This document shows, piece after piece, positions 46,430-54,345 of a stretch of 64,000 nt of DNA. The stretch's first letter is position 1. Every line of letters begins with the position of its first letter. This DNA comes from CAVVYJ01 sp963752495 (lineage in GTDB: Bacteria; Pseudomonadota; Gammaproteobacteria; Burkholderiales; Methylophilaceae): contig CAVVYJ010000005.1 in assembly GCA_963752495.1 (NCBI GenBank), positions 62,001-126,000 on the forward strand. Direction: 5' to 3'. The position numbers were made by a program, and so were the translations under genes. The notes below the pieces were generated by a model that did not search any database, had not been told where the DNA came from, and saw nothing but the letters and a program-made list of their open reading frames with translations.

Positions 46430-46771
46430 ATGACTAAAGACTTTTTAAAAGGCATGTTAGTAGCGGGCGTTTTGGTTGCGGTAACGCAAGTAAATGCAAC
46501 AGGCTTTAACAAACTAAGCCCTGCTGCTAGTGGCAAGGTGATGTCAGATAAGCAATTTGAGACCATCATCGCAGATACCAAGTCTGAAGATATCGCAAAG
46601 AAATTTGGTTTCCCAGATCAAATTTTAAGCCTCAACAACCCTAACGGCGACCTTCAAGGTGTTGTGTGGGTATACAAAGGCGCAGTTGAAAAAGCGGACG
46701 GCTTAAAAGATGCACGCATCGTGTTTATTAAAGGCAAAATGCAATACTTTGCACTATCAAACGCGGTTTAA
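46430..46771 (+). CDS. Small secreted protein, paralogue 2
   Basis: A 113-residue protein with a signal peptide ending at about VNA-T (residue 23). Mature residues align with the gene 135 bases upstream: MSDKQFETIIADTKSEDIAKK, FGFPDQILSLNN, GVVWVYKGAVEK and a final beta strand. Identity is modest but the pattern of Gly, Pro, Asp, Trp and Tyr is kept, so the pair arose by an old duplication. AAAGGAGAT precedes the ATG. A strong terminator follows. Function unknown; both may respond to the same regulator, judging by the repeats upstream. Confidence 0.75.
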   Translation: MTKDFLKGMLVAGVLVAVTQVNATGFNKLSPAASGKVMSDKQFETIIADTKSEDIAKKFGFPDQILSLNNPNGDLQGVVWVYKGAVEKADGLKDARIVFIKGKMQYFALSNAV

Positions 46772-46802
46772 TCTAAACCGAAGCGAGCTGATGCCGCTAA
46801 GT

Positions 46803-46830
46803 AAAAAAGCCTGCAATTGCAGGCTTTTTT
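46803..46830. terminator. Bidirectional terminator
   Basis: AAAAAAGCCTGCAATTGCAGGCTTTTTT is a perfect palindrome ending the plus-strand small-protein gene and the minus-strand gene at 46829. GC-rich stem with six T's on either strand. Confidence 0.9.
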
Positions 46831-47083
46831 AATGTAATTCAGTCAATATTTTCTGCAGCTCTTCTTTAGGCTCGATAAAATCCTCATACTTTTTGCCAGC
46901 CGTACGCGCATACCAGTATTTGCTGTTCCAGACATCCCCTTCGATTTTGTGCAATACCGCGTGAATCCAGTTGGCGATTGGGTCAGAATAATCTTGCGCG
47001 ATTTTGTGTGACTCGTCCCAATTGCCAGTAAGCGCAGCCTCTACAGCCAGCTTAAGCTGTGGCTTGTTATCTGGGGTACTCAA
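46829..47083 (-). CDS. Small conserved-looking protein of unknown function
   Basis: About 84 residues, starting at TTG 47083 with AAAAGG five bases upstream and inside the last codons of gloA (17-base overlap); a TTG at 47107 is also possible. The sequence is soluble and helical, with ALTGNWDESHKIAQDY, IANWIHAVLHKIEGD and NSKYWYARTAGKK, which looks like a pair of helical-repeat units. I do not recognise a family with certainty. It lies downstream of gloA, probably cotranscribed, and ends at a strong bidirectional terminator. Confidence 0.65.
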   Translation of the reverse strand: MSTPDNKPQLKLAVEAALTGNWDESHKIAQDYSDPIANWIHAVLHKIEGDVWNSKYWYARTAGKKYEDFIEPKEELQKILTELH

Positions 47084-47468
47084 TTGAACCTTTTTGGATG
47101 AATTCAATTTTATAGCCGTCCGGGTCTTCTACAAATGCAATCACCAGCGTTCCGCTTTTCATTGGGCCTGCCTCGCGCACCACTTTGCCACCCTTAGCTT
47201 TCACCGCTTCGCATTCAGCATAAATATCATCTACCTCCAGCGCCAAATGGCCAAACGCGCCGCCCATTTCATAAGAAGTTTTACCGTAGTTATAGGTCAG
47301 TTCCAACACGGTGTTGTCGTATTCGTTACCATACCCCACAAAAGCCAATGTAAACTCACCATCCGGATAATCATGCGTACGGATAAGTTTCATGCCCAGC
47401 ACTTCGGTATAAAACTTGATTGAGCGCTCTAAATCCCCTACGCGCAACATCGTGTGTAATAGTCTCAT
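47067..47468 (-). CDS. gloA: Lactoylglutathione lyase (glyoxalase I)
   Basis: GloA converts the hemithioacetal of methylglyoxal and glutathione to S-lactoylglutathione. The 133-residue protein is a single glyoxalase fold of two beta-alpha-beta-beta-beta modules: LLHTMLRVGDLERSIKFYTE with metal-ligand His, LELTYNYG, GHLALEVDD with the second His, and FVEDPDGYKIEFIQ with the Glu ligands. It overlaps the following small gene and is preceded by the ferredoxin gene on the same strand. Confidence 0.95.
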   Translation of the reverse strand: MRLLHTMLRVGDLERSIKFYTEVLGMKLIRTHDYPDGEFTLAFVGYGNEYDNTVLELTYNYGKTSYEMGGAFGHLALEVDDIYAECEAVKAKGGKVVREAGPMKSGTLVIAFVEDPDGYKIEFIQKGSIEYPR

Positions 47469-47495
47469 CGCAAATCCTCAAGTGTTTTAGTTAAA

Positions 47496-47747
47496 TCAGT
47501 GCTTCTGTGTTAATTGAATATACTTTTGCAGCAACTGCTCTCGGCTTTCAACCACGTCAGGGTTAAGTGGAATACAGTCTATCGGGCAAACTTCTACACA
47601 TTGTGGTACATCAAAATGCCCGACACATTCGGTGCATAAATCCGGGTTAATCTCGTAAATGTCTTGCCCTTGATAAATTGCATTATTAGGACAAACGGGT
47701 TCACAGACATCGCAGTTAATGCATTCGTCCGTAATCATCAAACTCAT
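47496..47747 (-). CDS. 2[4Fe-4S] ferredoxin (YfhL type)
   Basis: An 83-residue ferredoxin with two cluster motifs: CINCDVCEPVCP at residues 9-20 and CTECVGHFDVPQCVEVCP at about 38-55. The longer spacing in the second motif is characteristic of the YfhL/FdxA-like betaproteobacterial ferredoxins often found next to coaD. Its ATG overlaps the coaD stop in an ATGA junction. It is a cytoplasmic electron carrier; the partners are unknown. Confidence 0.93.
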   Translation of the reverse strand: MSLMITDECINCDVCEPVCPNNAIYQGQDIYEINPDLCTECVGHFDVPQCVEVCPIDCIPLNPDVVESREQLLQKYIQLTQKH

Positions 47748-48226
47748 TTTAGTTTTGCCTTAATGGCTTGCTCGACCGCAGGTGAAACAAACTGATGCAC
47801 ATCACCACCAAGTTTAGCCACCTCACGTACAAGACTGCTAGAAACAAACATATATTGCTCGGCAGGCGTTAAAAATAAAGTTTCAAGCTTGGGGTAAAGC
47901 TTGCGGTTCATGCCTGCAAGTTGAAATTCGTATTCAAAATCGCTTGCAGCGCGCAATCCGCGAATCACAATCTGTGCACCCTGCTCTTGCACGAACTGCA
48001 TCAGCAAGCTATTAAACCCCATCACGCGCACATTGCCGGCTTTAAATACCCCCTTTGCCAATGCAACGCGTTCTTCCATACTAAAAAGTGTGCTTTTGTT
48101 TGTGCTGCCTGCTACAGCTACAATCACTTCATCAAAGAGATTTCCTGCGCGACGCACAATATCCTCATGCCCCAAAGTAATGGGGTCAAAGGTTCCCGGA
48201 TAAACAGCGATTCTATTCTTACTCAT
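47744..48226 (-). CDS. coaD: Phosphopantetheine adenylyltransferase
   Basis: CoaD makes dephospho-CoA from 4'-phosphopantetheine and ATP, the penultimate step of CoA synthesis. The 160-residue protein has YPGTFDPITLGHEDI with the T/HxGH nucleotide motif at residues 9-23, RGLRAASDFEYEFQL near 90 and SSSLVREVA near 130, all diagnostic. It follows rsmD by 19 bases and overlaps the ferredoxin gene by four; rsmD-coaD-ferredoxin is a common betaproteobacterial operon. Confidence 0.97.
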   Translation of the reverse strand: MSKNRIAVYPGTFDPITLGHEDIVRRAGNLFDEVIVAVAGSTNKSTLFSMEERVALAKGVFKAGNVRVMGFNSLLMQFVQEQGAQIVIRGLRAASDFEYEFQLAGMNRKLYPKLETLFLTPAEQYMFVSSSLVREVAKLGGDVHQFVSPAVEQAIKAKLK

Positions 48227-48245
48227 AATATTAACTTTGAAAGTG

Positions 48246-48800
48246 TTAGGAAGATTTTAGCAGATGATAAACCACATTGCCTGCTTTGCCGTGTTTTACC
48301 ACTTGCCAGTTGTCAGCTGATTTAATTTCATATTCGGCTTCCACATACACCACACCGCCCTCACCAAGGTGCCGATTTAATATTGGCAATAGCTTATCCA
48401 GCCATTGTTTTTGATAAGGTGGATCGCAAAATATCACATCGAACTTTTGTGTATTAGCGGCTAAAAATTGTAGTGCATCCATGTTTAAGGCATGGCAATT
48501 TTGCGCTTTGAGTAAATCTTGATTTTGCTTGAGTGATTTAAATGCCAGGGTTGAGTTTTCTACCAAGACGACATTTTTAGCATTGCGGGATAAAGCCTCA
48601 AAACCAAATGCCCCTGTTCCTGCAAACAAATCCAGGCAAGCTTTTCCTGTTAAATCTTGCCCCAACCAATTGAACACGGCTTGCCGCACCCGCTCCGGCG
48701 TGGGCCGCAAGCCCTCCACATCGGGAAATTTAATCAAGCGACTCCGATAGACACCAGCCGAAATTCGAACCTGATTAGTTTTTGAATGATTTTTGGTCAA
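48246..48800 (-). CDS. rsmD: 16S rRNA (guanine966-N2)-methyltransferase
   Basis: RsmD methylates G966 of 16S rRNA with SAM. The 184 residues show RISAGVYRSRLIKFP and RPTPERVRQAVFNWL near the start, the SAM motif LDLFAGTGAFGFEALSR, and the catalytic DPPY motif in IFCDPPYQ near residue 125. It is the first gene of the rsmD-coaD-ferredoxin run and follows the M16 protease pair by a short gap on the same strand. Confidence 0.95.
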   Translation of the reverse strand: MTKNHSKTNQVRISAGVYRSRLIKFPDVEGLRPTPERVRQAVFNWLGQDLTGKACLDLFAGTGAFGFEALSRNAKNVVLVENSTLAFKSLKQNQDLLKAQNCHALNMDALQFLAANTQKFDVIFCDPPYQKQWLDKLLPILNRHLGEGGVVYVEAEYEIKSADNWQVVKHGKAGNVVYHLLKSS

Positions 48801-48842
48801 GGTTTTTACTATCGTTAAAACCTTATTTTAACGCGATATGTG

Positions 48843-50141
48843 CTATTGCGCGCCTACAACCACCGAAACTAAATTGTTTGGGTTAATACGACGTTTAAAT
48901 GCTTCTTTAATTTGTTTGGTGGTCACGCTCGCCACTTGTTTGTTGTAATCATCTAAATACGTCAGTGGCAATTTGTAAAAACCAATCATGCTGATGTAAT
49001 CCAGAATTTTTGCATTGCTGTCCAAACGCAGTGGAAAGCCGCCAATAATATTATCTTTGGCTGCTTTTAGTTCTTTTTCTGTCGGTCCATTTTGTATAAA
49101 TTTTGTCAGTGTTTCGTTTACCACTTTAAGCGCATCGCCTGCCTGCTCTTTTTTAGTTTGTAGGCCGAGCTGGAAAGGTCCTAGTTCCGCCATCGGCATA
49201 AAATAACTGTAAACGCTATACACCAAACCTCGCTTTTCTCGCACTTCTTCAGTCAAACGCGAAACAAAACCGCCACCGCCCAGAATGTAGTTACCCACGT
49301 ATAAAGTAAAGTAATCTGCATCACCCCGCTTAATGCCAGGGTAACCCAATAAAATATGCGCTTGGCTGGCTGGGTGCTTTATGTTTTGATTATTTGCCGC
49401 TACAGGGTAAGTCACATCTAGAAGCTTCCCCACGGCAGGTGTTTGCGGCAAACCAGCAGAAATCGTCTCGGTAATCGCGCGCGCCTGTGCTTCCGTCATA
49501 TCGCCAATCAAAGCGATTGATGCACTTTTAGCGGTGTAATAGGTTTGATAAAACTGTTGCAAATCTTCACGCTTCATCGCATTGACGGTATCTATTTCTC
49601 CACTACCATCCAATCCATAAGGGTGAGCGCCATACAAAGCCTTCATAAAGACTTTACTAGAGATGCTTTCCGGCTGTGTTTCCGCCTCTTTCAACCCCGC
49701 TACAATACGCAATTTTTCCCGCTCTAATACCGCTTGTGGAAAATCTGGTTTATGCAGAATGTTATTAAACGTCTCTAACGCTTTTCCCTGCTCGCTGGTA
49801 AGTGTACGCAACTTCAGTGAAGCACGATCTACATCCAAATCACCCCCAAAATTGGCGCCAATATCTGCAAATTGGTTAGTAATATCTTCCTCATTCATGC
49901 CTGCTGCACCCAGCGTCATCATATAGCGGGTAACGCCTGCAATGCCTGATGTTTGCTTGGTATCACGCGCGCTACCTGCAGGAAAGTTCACACTAATGTC
50001 GATGATTGGTAAATCGTGGTTTTCGACAAAATAGACATCGCTTCCTGCACTGGTTTTCCAATGATTTATTTTGACACCTGCATTAGCTGTAACGCTGAAT
50101 AATGCTAAAAGTAAAACAACAAATAAATTTTTAGTGAACAT
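48843..50141 (-). CDS. M16-family zinc-protease homologue lacking the HxxEH site
   Basis: A 432-residue secreted M16-type protein from ATG 50141, with a signal peptide ending SVTANA. The fold is recognisable by INHWKTSAGSDVYFVENHDLP, FPAGSARD and a late LTEEVREKRGLVYSVYSYF. In place of the HxxEH zinc motif it reads TRYMMTLGA, so it is the non-catalytic partner, as is common in bacterial tandem M16 pairs. Its start overlaps the end of the active subunit gene upstream by 11 bases. The pair likely forms a periplasmic heterodimeric peptidase. Confidence 0.9.
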   Translation of the reverse strand: MFTKNLFVVLLLALFSVTANAGVKINHWKTSAGSDVYFVENHDLPIIDISVNFPAGSARDTKQTSGIAGVTRYMMTLGAAGMNEEDITNQFADIGANFGGDLDVDRASLKLRTLTSEQGKALETFNNILHKPDFPQAVLEREKLRIVAGLKEAETQPESISSKVFMKALYGAHPYGLDGSGEIDTVNAMKREDLQQFYQTYYTAKSASIALIGDMTEAQARAITETISAGLPQTPAVGKLLDVTYPVAANNQNIKHPASQAHILLGYPGIKRGDADYFTLYVGNYILGGGGFVSRLTEEVREKRGLVYSVYSYFMPMAELGPFQLGLQTKKEQAGDALKVVNETLTKFIQNGPTEKELKAAKDNIIGGFPLRLDSNAKILDYISMIGFYKLPLTYLDDYNKQVASVTTKQIKEAFKRRINPNNLVSVVVGAQ

Positions 50142-51507
50142 GCGGCTTGCCCTGTGGTTTTGCGTTGGGATCAATAGGTTGCGGATCAAGTATGGCAACA
50201 GTCATGTTATCTTTTACCAAGTACTTTTTGGCGACCGCCTGAATTTGCTCTGAAGTGACTGCTTTTAATTTTTCCGGATACTCTTTTAGCAAGCGCCAGC
50301 TGTAATTCATGGTTTCAAGCTGTCCAATCTGCATGCCCTGATAGAACATCGAATCTCGTTGGTAAACATCTGCCGCAATCACAGCAGCCTTAACGCGGTC
50401 CAGCTCTTTTTGCGTCACACCACCGGTTTTAATTTTCTCAATCTCGGCAAAAAGCGCAGCCTCAAGTTCCGCCACTGTCTTGCCCTCCGAAGGTGTTCCT
50501 ACAAGCTCAAACAGAGATTCTCTACCACGTGAGGTGCTGTCATAACCTGCACCAACATCTACCGCCAGCGAAGTCTCGCGTACTAATTTCTGGTTTAACC
50601 GAGAGGAATCATTGCCACTTAACACACCCGCCAGAACATCCAATGCGTAGGGCTCCCACTCTTGCTCTGGCGTCTTGGGGGCGTCTTGTAGAGTAGGCGC
50701 ATGAAAGCCCATTGCCAGATAAGGCAATTTACCCGGTGCTTTGACCACCACGCGCCGCTCACCGATTTGTGGTGGCTCGGTTTGCGGCTTGCGTTCGGGC
50801 AGCTTGCGTGGTTTTAGTTTGCCAAAATACTGCTTTGCAAGTTTTAAGACCTCCTGCGCTTTAACATCGCCCACCACCACCACTGTTGCGTTATTTGGCA
50901 CATACCAATTACGATACCACTCGCGTGCATCCTCAGCGGTCATGTTTTCTAAATCGTTCATAAACCCTACAACTGGGCGGCCATAGGGGTGCGCCCTAAA
51001 TGCGGTTGCCTGAAATTGCTCATTCACTTTAGATTGTGGTTTATCTTCCGTGCGCCAGCGGCGTTCCTCCATCACCACCTTGATTTCTTTTGCAAACTCT
51101 TCATCAGTAATTTGCAGATTTGCCATGCGATCAGCTTCCAGCTTAAACGATAACGGTAGTTTGGATTTTTCGAGCTGTTGGAAATAGCATGTGTAATCAG
51201 TGCCGGTAAAGGCGTTTTCTTTACCGCCTGCTGCGGCGATAATGCGTGAAAATTGCCCAGGTTTGAGCTGTTTTGTGCCTTTAAACATCATATGCTCAAG
51301 CACGTGTGCCACACCAGTTTTACCATTTACTTCATCTACGCTACCCGCGCGGTACCACACTTGCGAGACCACAACTGGCGAGCGATGATCTTCTTGCACC
51401 ACTAGTTTTAAACCATTGCTGAGTTTAAACTCCTGAATGTCCGCAAAAGCAATATTGGAAATAAGGCTTAAAGATAATAAGTAAAATTTAATTTTATTAT
51501 TGAACAC
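50131..51507 (-). CDS. M16-family zinc peptidase, active subunit
   Basis: A 458-residue secreted peptidase from the GTG at 51507, chosen because AGGAAAG precedes it and the signal peptide (cleaved after IAFA) then has a normal length; a GTG at 51537 would add ten residues. The inverted zinc motif HVLEH with its downstream Glu (EEFAKEIKVVMEE) is intact, and the C-terminal half carries the RxxY-type segment of M16 enzymes. The last residues are HVH. It is coupled to the inactive subunit downstream and diverges from ftsY. Confidence 0.92.
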   Translation of the reverse strand: MFNNKIKFYLLSLSLISNIAFADIQEFKLSNGLKLVVQEDHRSPVVVSQVWYRAGSVDEVNGKTGVAHVLEHMMFKGTKQLKPGQFSRIIAAAGGKENAFTGTDYTCYFQQLEKSKLPLSFKLEADRMANLQITDEEFAKEIKVVMEERRWRTEDKPQSKVNEQFQATAFRAHPYGRPVVGFMNDLENMTAEDAREWYRNWYVPNNATVVVVGDVKAQEVLKLAKQYFGKLKPRKLPERKPQTEPPQIGERRVVVKAPGKLPYLAMGFHAPTLQDAPKTPEQEWEPYALDVLAGVLSGNDSSRLNQKLVRETSLAVDVGAGYDSTSRGRESLFELVGTPSEGKTVAELEAALFAEIEKIKTGGVTQKELDRVKAAVIAADVYQRDSMFYQGMQIGQLETMNYSWRLLKEYPEKLKAVTSEQIQAVAKKYLVKDNMTVAILDPQPIDPNAKPQGKPHVH

Positions 51508-51627
51508 AAAACACTTTCCTACAAAAATGGGCTTCACGATAAAGACACGCCCTAATTATGTTTAGTTCGTGGCAAGTTGCCAAGTTTACGACTAAAATAG
51601 CGCTTAATAGATATTTTTAAGCCTGTC

Positions 51628-52629
51628 ATGTTTAATATTTTTAAGAAAAAGCCTGAAACCGCATCCGAAAAACCGCAGGCAGAAATCGCTACAGCCGCAG
51701 AACCCATCGCAGCGACCGAATTAAGTTTCACGCAACGTCTTAAGCAGGGTTTAGCCAAAACCCGCAAACAAATTGGTGGTCAGCTTTCAGGCTTATTCGG
51801 TGGAGGCAAAATCGATGCTGAAACCTATGAGGAGTTAGAATCAATTTTACTGACTTCCGATGTGGGCATAGCGGCGACGCAAAACCTGCTTGAGAATTTA
51901 AAAAAGCGTGTAAAACGTGAAAATCTGGAAGATACCTCTGCTTTAAAAAACGCACTGAAAGCTGAATTATTAGCCGTTTTAACCCCATTGGAAGCGCCTC
52001 TGCAGACCAATAACCACGCGCCCTTTGTGATTATGCTTGCGGGTGTAAATGGAGCCGGAAAAACCACGACAATTGGTAAACTTGCCAAACTTTTTCAATC
52101 GCAGGGTAATAGCGTTCTGATTGCAGCTGGCGACACATTTAGAGCTGCCGCACGTGAACAATTGCAAGTGTGGGGCGAGCGCAACAATGTTCATGTAGTG
52201 GCAAGCGAGGGCGGCGATCCTGCTGCTGTGATTTTTGACGCAGTAAATTCTGCGATTTCCAAAAAAATTGATATTGTAATTGCTGACACTGCCGGGCGCT
52301 TGCCCACACAAATGCATTTGATGGATGAAATTGCCAAAGTAAAACGCGTGATAGATAAAGCTTACCTAGGAGCGCCACACGAAGTGTTATTGGTGATTGA
52401 TGCCAACACGGGTCAAAATGCGGTCAGCCAGGTCAAGGCCTTTGATGATGCGCTTGGTGTAACAGGCCTTGTGCTTACCAAGCTTGATGGTACTGCCAAA
52501 GGCGGCGTGATTGCGGCGATTGCAGAAGCACGACCGATACCGATTCGGTTTATTGGCATTGGCGAGGCGATAGATGATTTGCGCCCATTCAGCGCGCAAG
52601 ATTTTGTCGATGCCTTGTTTGATGAATAA
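51628..52629 (+). CDS. ftsY: Signal recognition particle receptor FtsY
   Basis: FtsY is the membrane-associated GTPase receptor for SRP in cotranslational membrane protein insertion. The 333 residues have a short acidic/Ala-rich N terminus, the N domain, and the G domain with GVNGAGKTTTIGKLA (G1), DTFRAAAREQL, DTAGRLP (G3), TKLDGTAKGG (G4) and FIGIGEAIDDLRPF at the end. No frame damage. It leads a plus-strand run ftsY-ftsE-ftsX-rpoH, the classical gene order. Confidence 0.98.
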   Translation: MFNIFKKKPETASEKPQAEIATAAEPIAATELSFTQRLKQGLAKTRKQIGGQLSGLFGGGKIDAETYEELESILLTSDVGIAATQNLLENLKKRVKRENLEDTSALKNALKAELLAVLTPLEAPLQTNNHAPFVIMLAGVNGAGKTTTIGKLAKLFQSQGNSVLIAAGDTFRAAAREQLQVWGERNNVHVVASEGGDPAAVIFDAVNSAISKKIDIVIADTAGRLPTQMHLMDEIAKVKRVIDKAYLGAPHEVLLVIDANTGQNAVSQVKAFDDALGVTGLVLTKLDGTAKGGVIAAIAEARPIPIRFIGIGEAIDDLRPFSAQDFVDALFDE

Positions 52630-52668
52630 GTCCGACGAATAACTTATAAGACCATTTATAATTACAGC

Positions 52669-52713
52669 ATGATTACTTTCGACCAAGATATCTTATGATT
52701 ACTTTTGACCAAG
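52669..52713 (+). repeat. Imperfect duplication of the ftsE start
   Basis: ATGATTACTTTCGACCAAG at 52669-52687 recurs with one change at 52695-52713, where it forms the true ftsE start. The first copy makes a nine-codon frame (MITFDQDIL) whose TGA overlaps the ftsE ATG. Neither copy has a clear ribosome site. Confidence 0.75.
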
Positions 52714-53360
52714 TGGTCAAGCGCTACCCTGGCAGCCACGAAGCACTTACCAATGTAAGCTTCACCATCGAGCAGGGCGAGCTTGTGTATGTGACCGGAC
52801 ATTCTGGCGCTGGCAAAAGTACGCTACTTAAACTGATGGCCGCAATTGAGCGCCCTACGCAGGGCACGGTGCTCATCAACAATCAAAACGTGAGCAAACT
52901 TAAAGAATCAACATTGCCTTTTATTCGCCGCAAATTTGGACTGATATTTCAAGATCACAAATTATTGTACGATCGCAATTGTTATCATAACGTTGCTCTG
53001 CCGCTTTCTATTAACGGAGTTACGGGTGCCGAGGCTGGCAAGCGCATTCGCGCCGCACTAGATAAAGTTGGCTTGCTTGGTAAAGAGAAAGCTATGCCGA
53101 TTACGCTTTCAGGTGGCGAGCAGCAGCGTCTGGCCATTGCACGGGCTGTGGTTTCGCGCCCTTCTATTCTGATTGCAGATGAACCAACCGGCAACTTGGA
53201 TAAAAATTATGCCGAAGATATTTTGAGTTTATTTAACGCGTTTCAACAAGTTGGCGTAACCGTTATCATTGCAACGCACGACGCACTGGGCACGGTGAAT
53301 CAAACCAACAAAGTGCTACAGCTAAACCATGGCAAACTAGCCAGCGGAGTCGCCGCATGA
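52695..53360 (+). CDS. ftsE: Cell-division ABC transporter ATPase FtsE
   Basis: FtsE, with FtsX, regulates peptidoglycan hydrolases at the divisome. The 221-residue ATPase has Walker A GHSGAGKST near residue 36, Q-loop FQDHKLLYD, signature LSGGEQQR near 138 and Walker B ILIADEPTGNLD. It overlaps ftsX by four bases (ATGA). The start carries a near-duplicate 26 bases upstream. Confidence 0.97.
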   Translation: MITFDQVVKRYPGSHEALTNVSFTIEQGELVYVTGHSGAGKSTLLKLMAAIERPTQGTVLINNQNVSKLKESTLPFIRRKFGLIFQDHKLLYDRNCYHNVALPLSINGVTGAEAGKRIRAALDKVGLLGKEKAMPITLSGGEQQRLAIARAVVSRPSILIADEPTGNLDKNYAEDILSLFNAFQQVGVTVIIATHDALGTVNQTNKVLQLNHGKLASGVAA

Positions 53361-54262
53361 GGCTTTGGCTTACACAACACATGCAAGCTCTAAGGCAAGT
53401 TCTGGCACGCTTTAACAGAAACCTACTGGGCACTATGCTCATTTCTTTAGCCATCGGCGCGACACTTGCGCTACCTGTTATTCTGTATGTGGTGCTGGAT
53501 AATCTGGGAAGCTTGGTAAGCGATGTCAAAAAAGAATCACACATGAGTATTTTTTTAAAGCTTAATCACGATGATGCCATGTTGCAAAACATCAAAACTA
53601 CGCTGGAAAAAAATCCGGCCATTAAAACCTTTCAGTTTGTCTCGAAAGAAGATGCGCTTAAACAACTTACAGACACAAGCAATAACGAAGAATTAATTAA
53701 TTCACTAGAAGAAAATCCGCTACCAGATGCATTTTTTATCGAGCCAAACTCGCTAGATGCAATTGCGGTCGATACGCTTAAAAATGAGCTTGGTAGCCTA
53801 GAAGGTGTAGAAGAGGTGCAAGTAGATGGCGCATGGATTAAGCGCCTTAACTATCTGCTTGCGCTTGGTAAAAAGGCAATGATGGTTTTAGCGATTTTGC
53901 TTGGATTTGCATTGTTTGCAGTTATTGGCAATACCATCCGTATGCAGATTTTAACGCAGCAAGAAGAAATTGAAGTAAGCCATCTTATTGGCGCCACGAA
54001 GGGGTTTATCAGGCGACCTTTCCTCTATTCCGGGGTTTTGTATGGCTTATTTGGCGGTCTATTTGCGCTACTAATCAGCTGCGCGGTTATTCTATTATTT
54101 AACCAGTCACTTGCTGCCTTGACTGCAGAGTATCAGACAAACTTTACTCTAAATCTCCCCAACACTGCTATTTTCGCAGCGACCTGCCTGCTTGCTTGCA
54201 TTGTCGGTCTCGTTTCTGCTTATCTTGCGGTATCTAAATCTTTGTTTAAACCATTTAATTAA
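53357..54262 (+). CDS. ftsX: Cell-division membrane protein FtsX
   Basis: FtsX is the membrane partner of FtsE and activates periplasmic amidases or their activators. The 301 residues have a cytoplasmic N terminus, a first membrane helix (about residues 27-48), a periplasmic domain (about 50-170) and three more helices near 175-200, 220-245 and 270-292. Motifs IEVSHLIGATKGFIRRPFLYSG are typical of the family. The reading frame overlaps ftsE, and the CIRCE element before rpoH begins 26 bases after its stop. Confidence 0.96.
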   Translation: MRLWLTQHMQALRQVLARFNRNLLGTMLISLAIGATLALPVILYVVLDNLGSLVSDVKKESHMSIFLKLNHDDAMLQNIKTTLEKNPAIKTFQFVSKEDALKQLTDTSNNEELINSLEENPLPDAFFIEPNSLDAIAVDTLKNELGSLEGVEEVQVDGAWIKRLNYLLALGKKAMMVLAILLGFALFAVIGNTIRMQILTQQEEIEVSHLIGATKGFIRRPFLYSGVLYGLFGGLFALLISCAVILLFNQSLAALTAEYQTNFTLNLPNTAIFAATCLLACIVGLVSAYLAVSKSLFKPFN

Positions 54263-54287
54263 AGGTATATTGCAACTTTTTTTAACA

Positions 54288-54314
54288 CTAGCACTCTCAA
54301 TCTCAGAGTGCTAA
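54288..54314. promoter_or_regulatory. CIRCE operator (HrcA binding site) before rpoH
   Basis: CTAGCACTC-N9-GAGTGCTAA matches the CIRCE consensus TTAGCACTC-N9-GAGTGCTAA at 17 of 18 positions. A -10-like TAAAAT (54312-54317) overlaps its right arm, which suits repression. HrcA is encoded at 9605-10615. Confidence 0.9.
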
Positions 54315-54345
54315 AATACAGATGTTAATTATAAGGAGCCGTACC

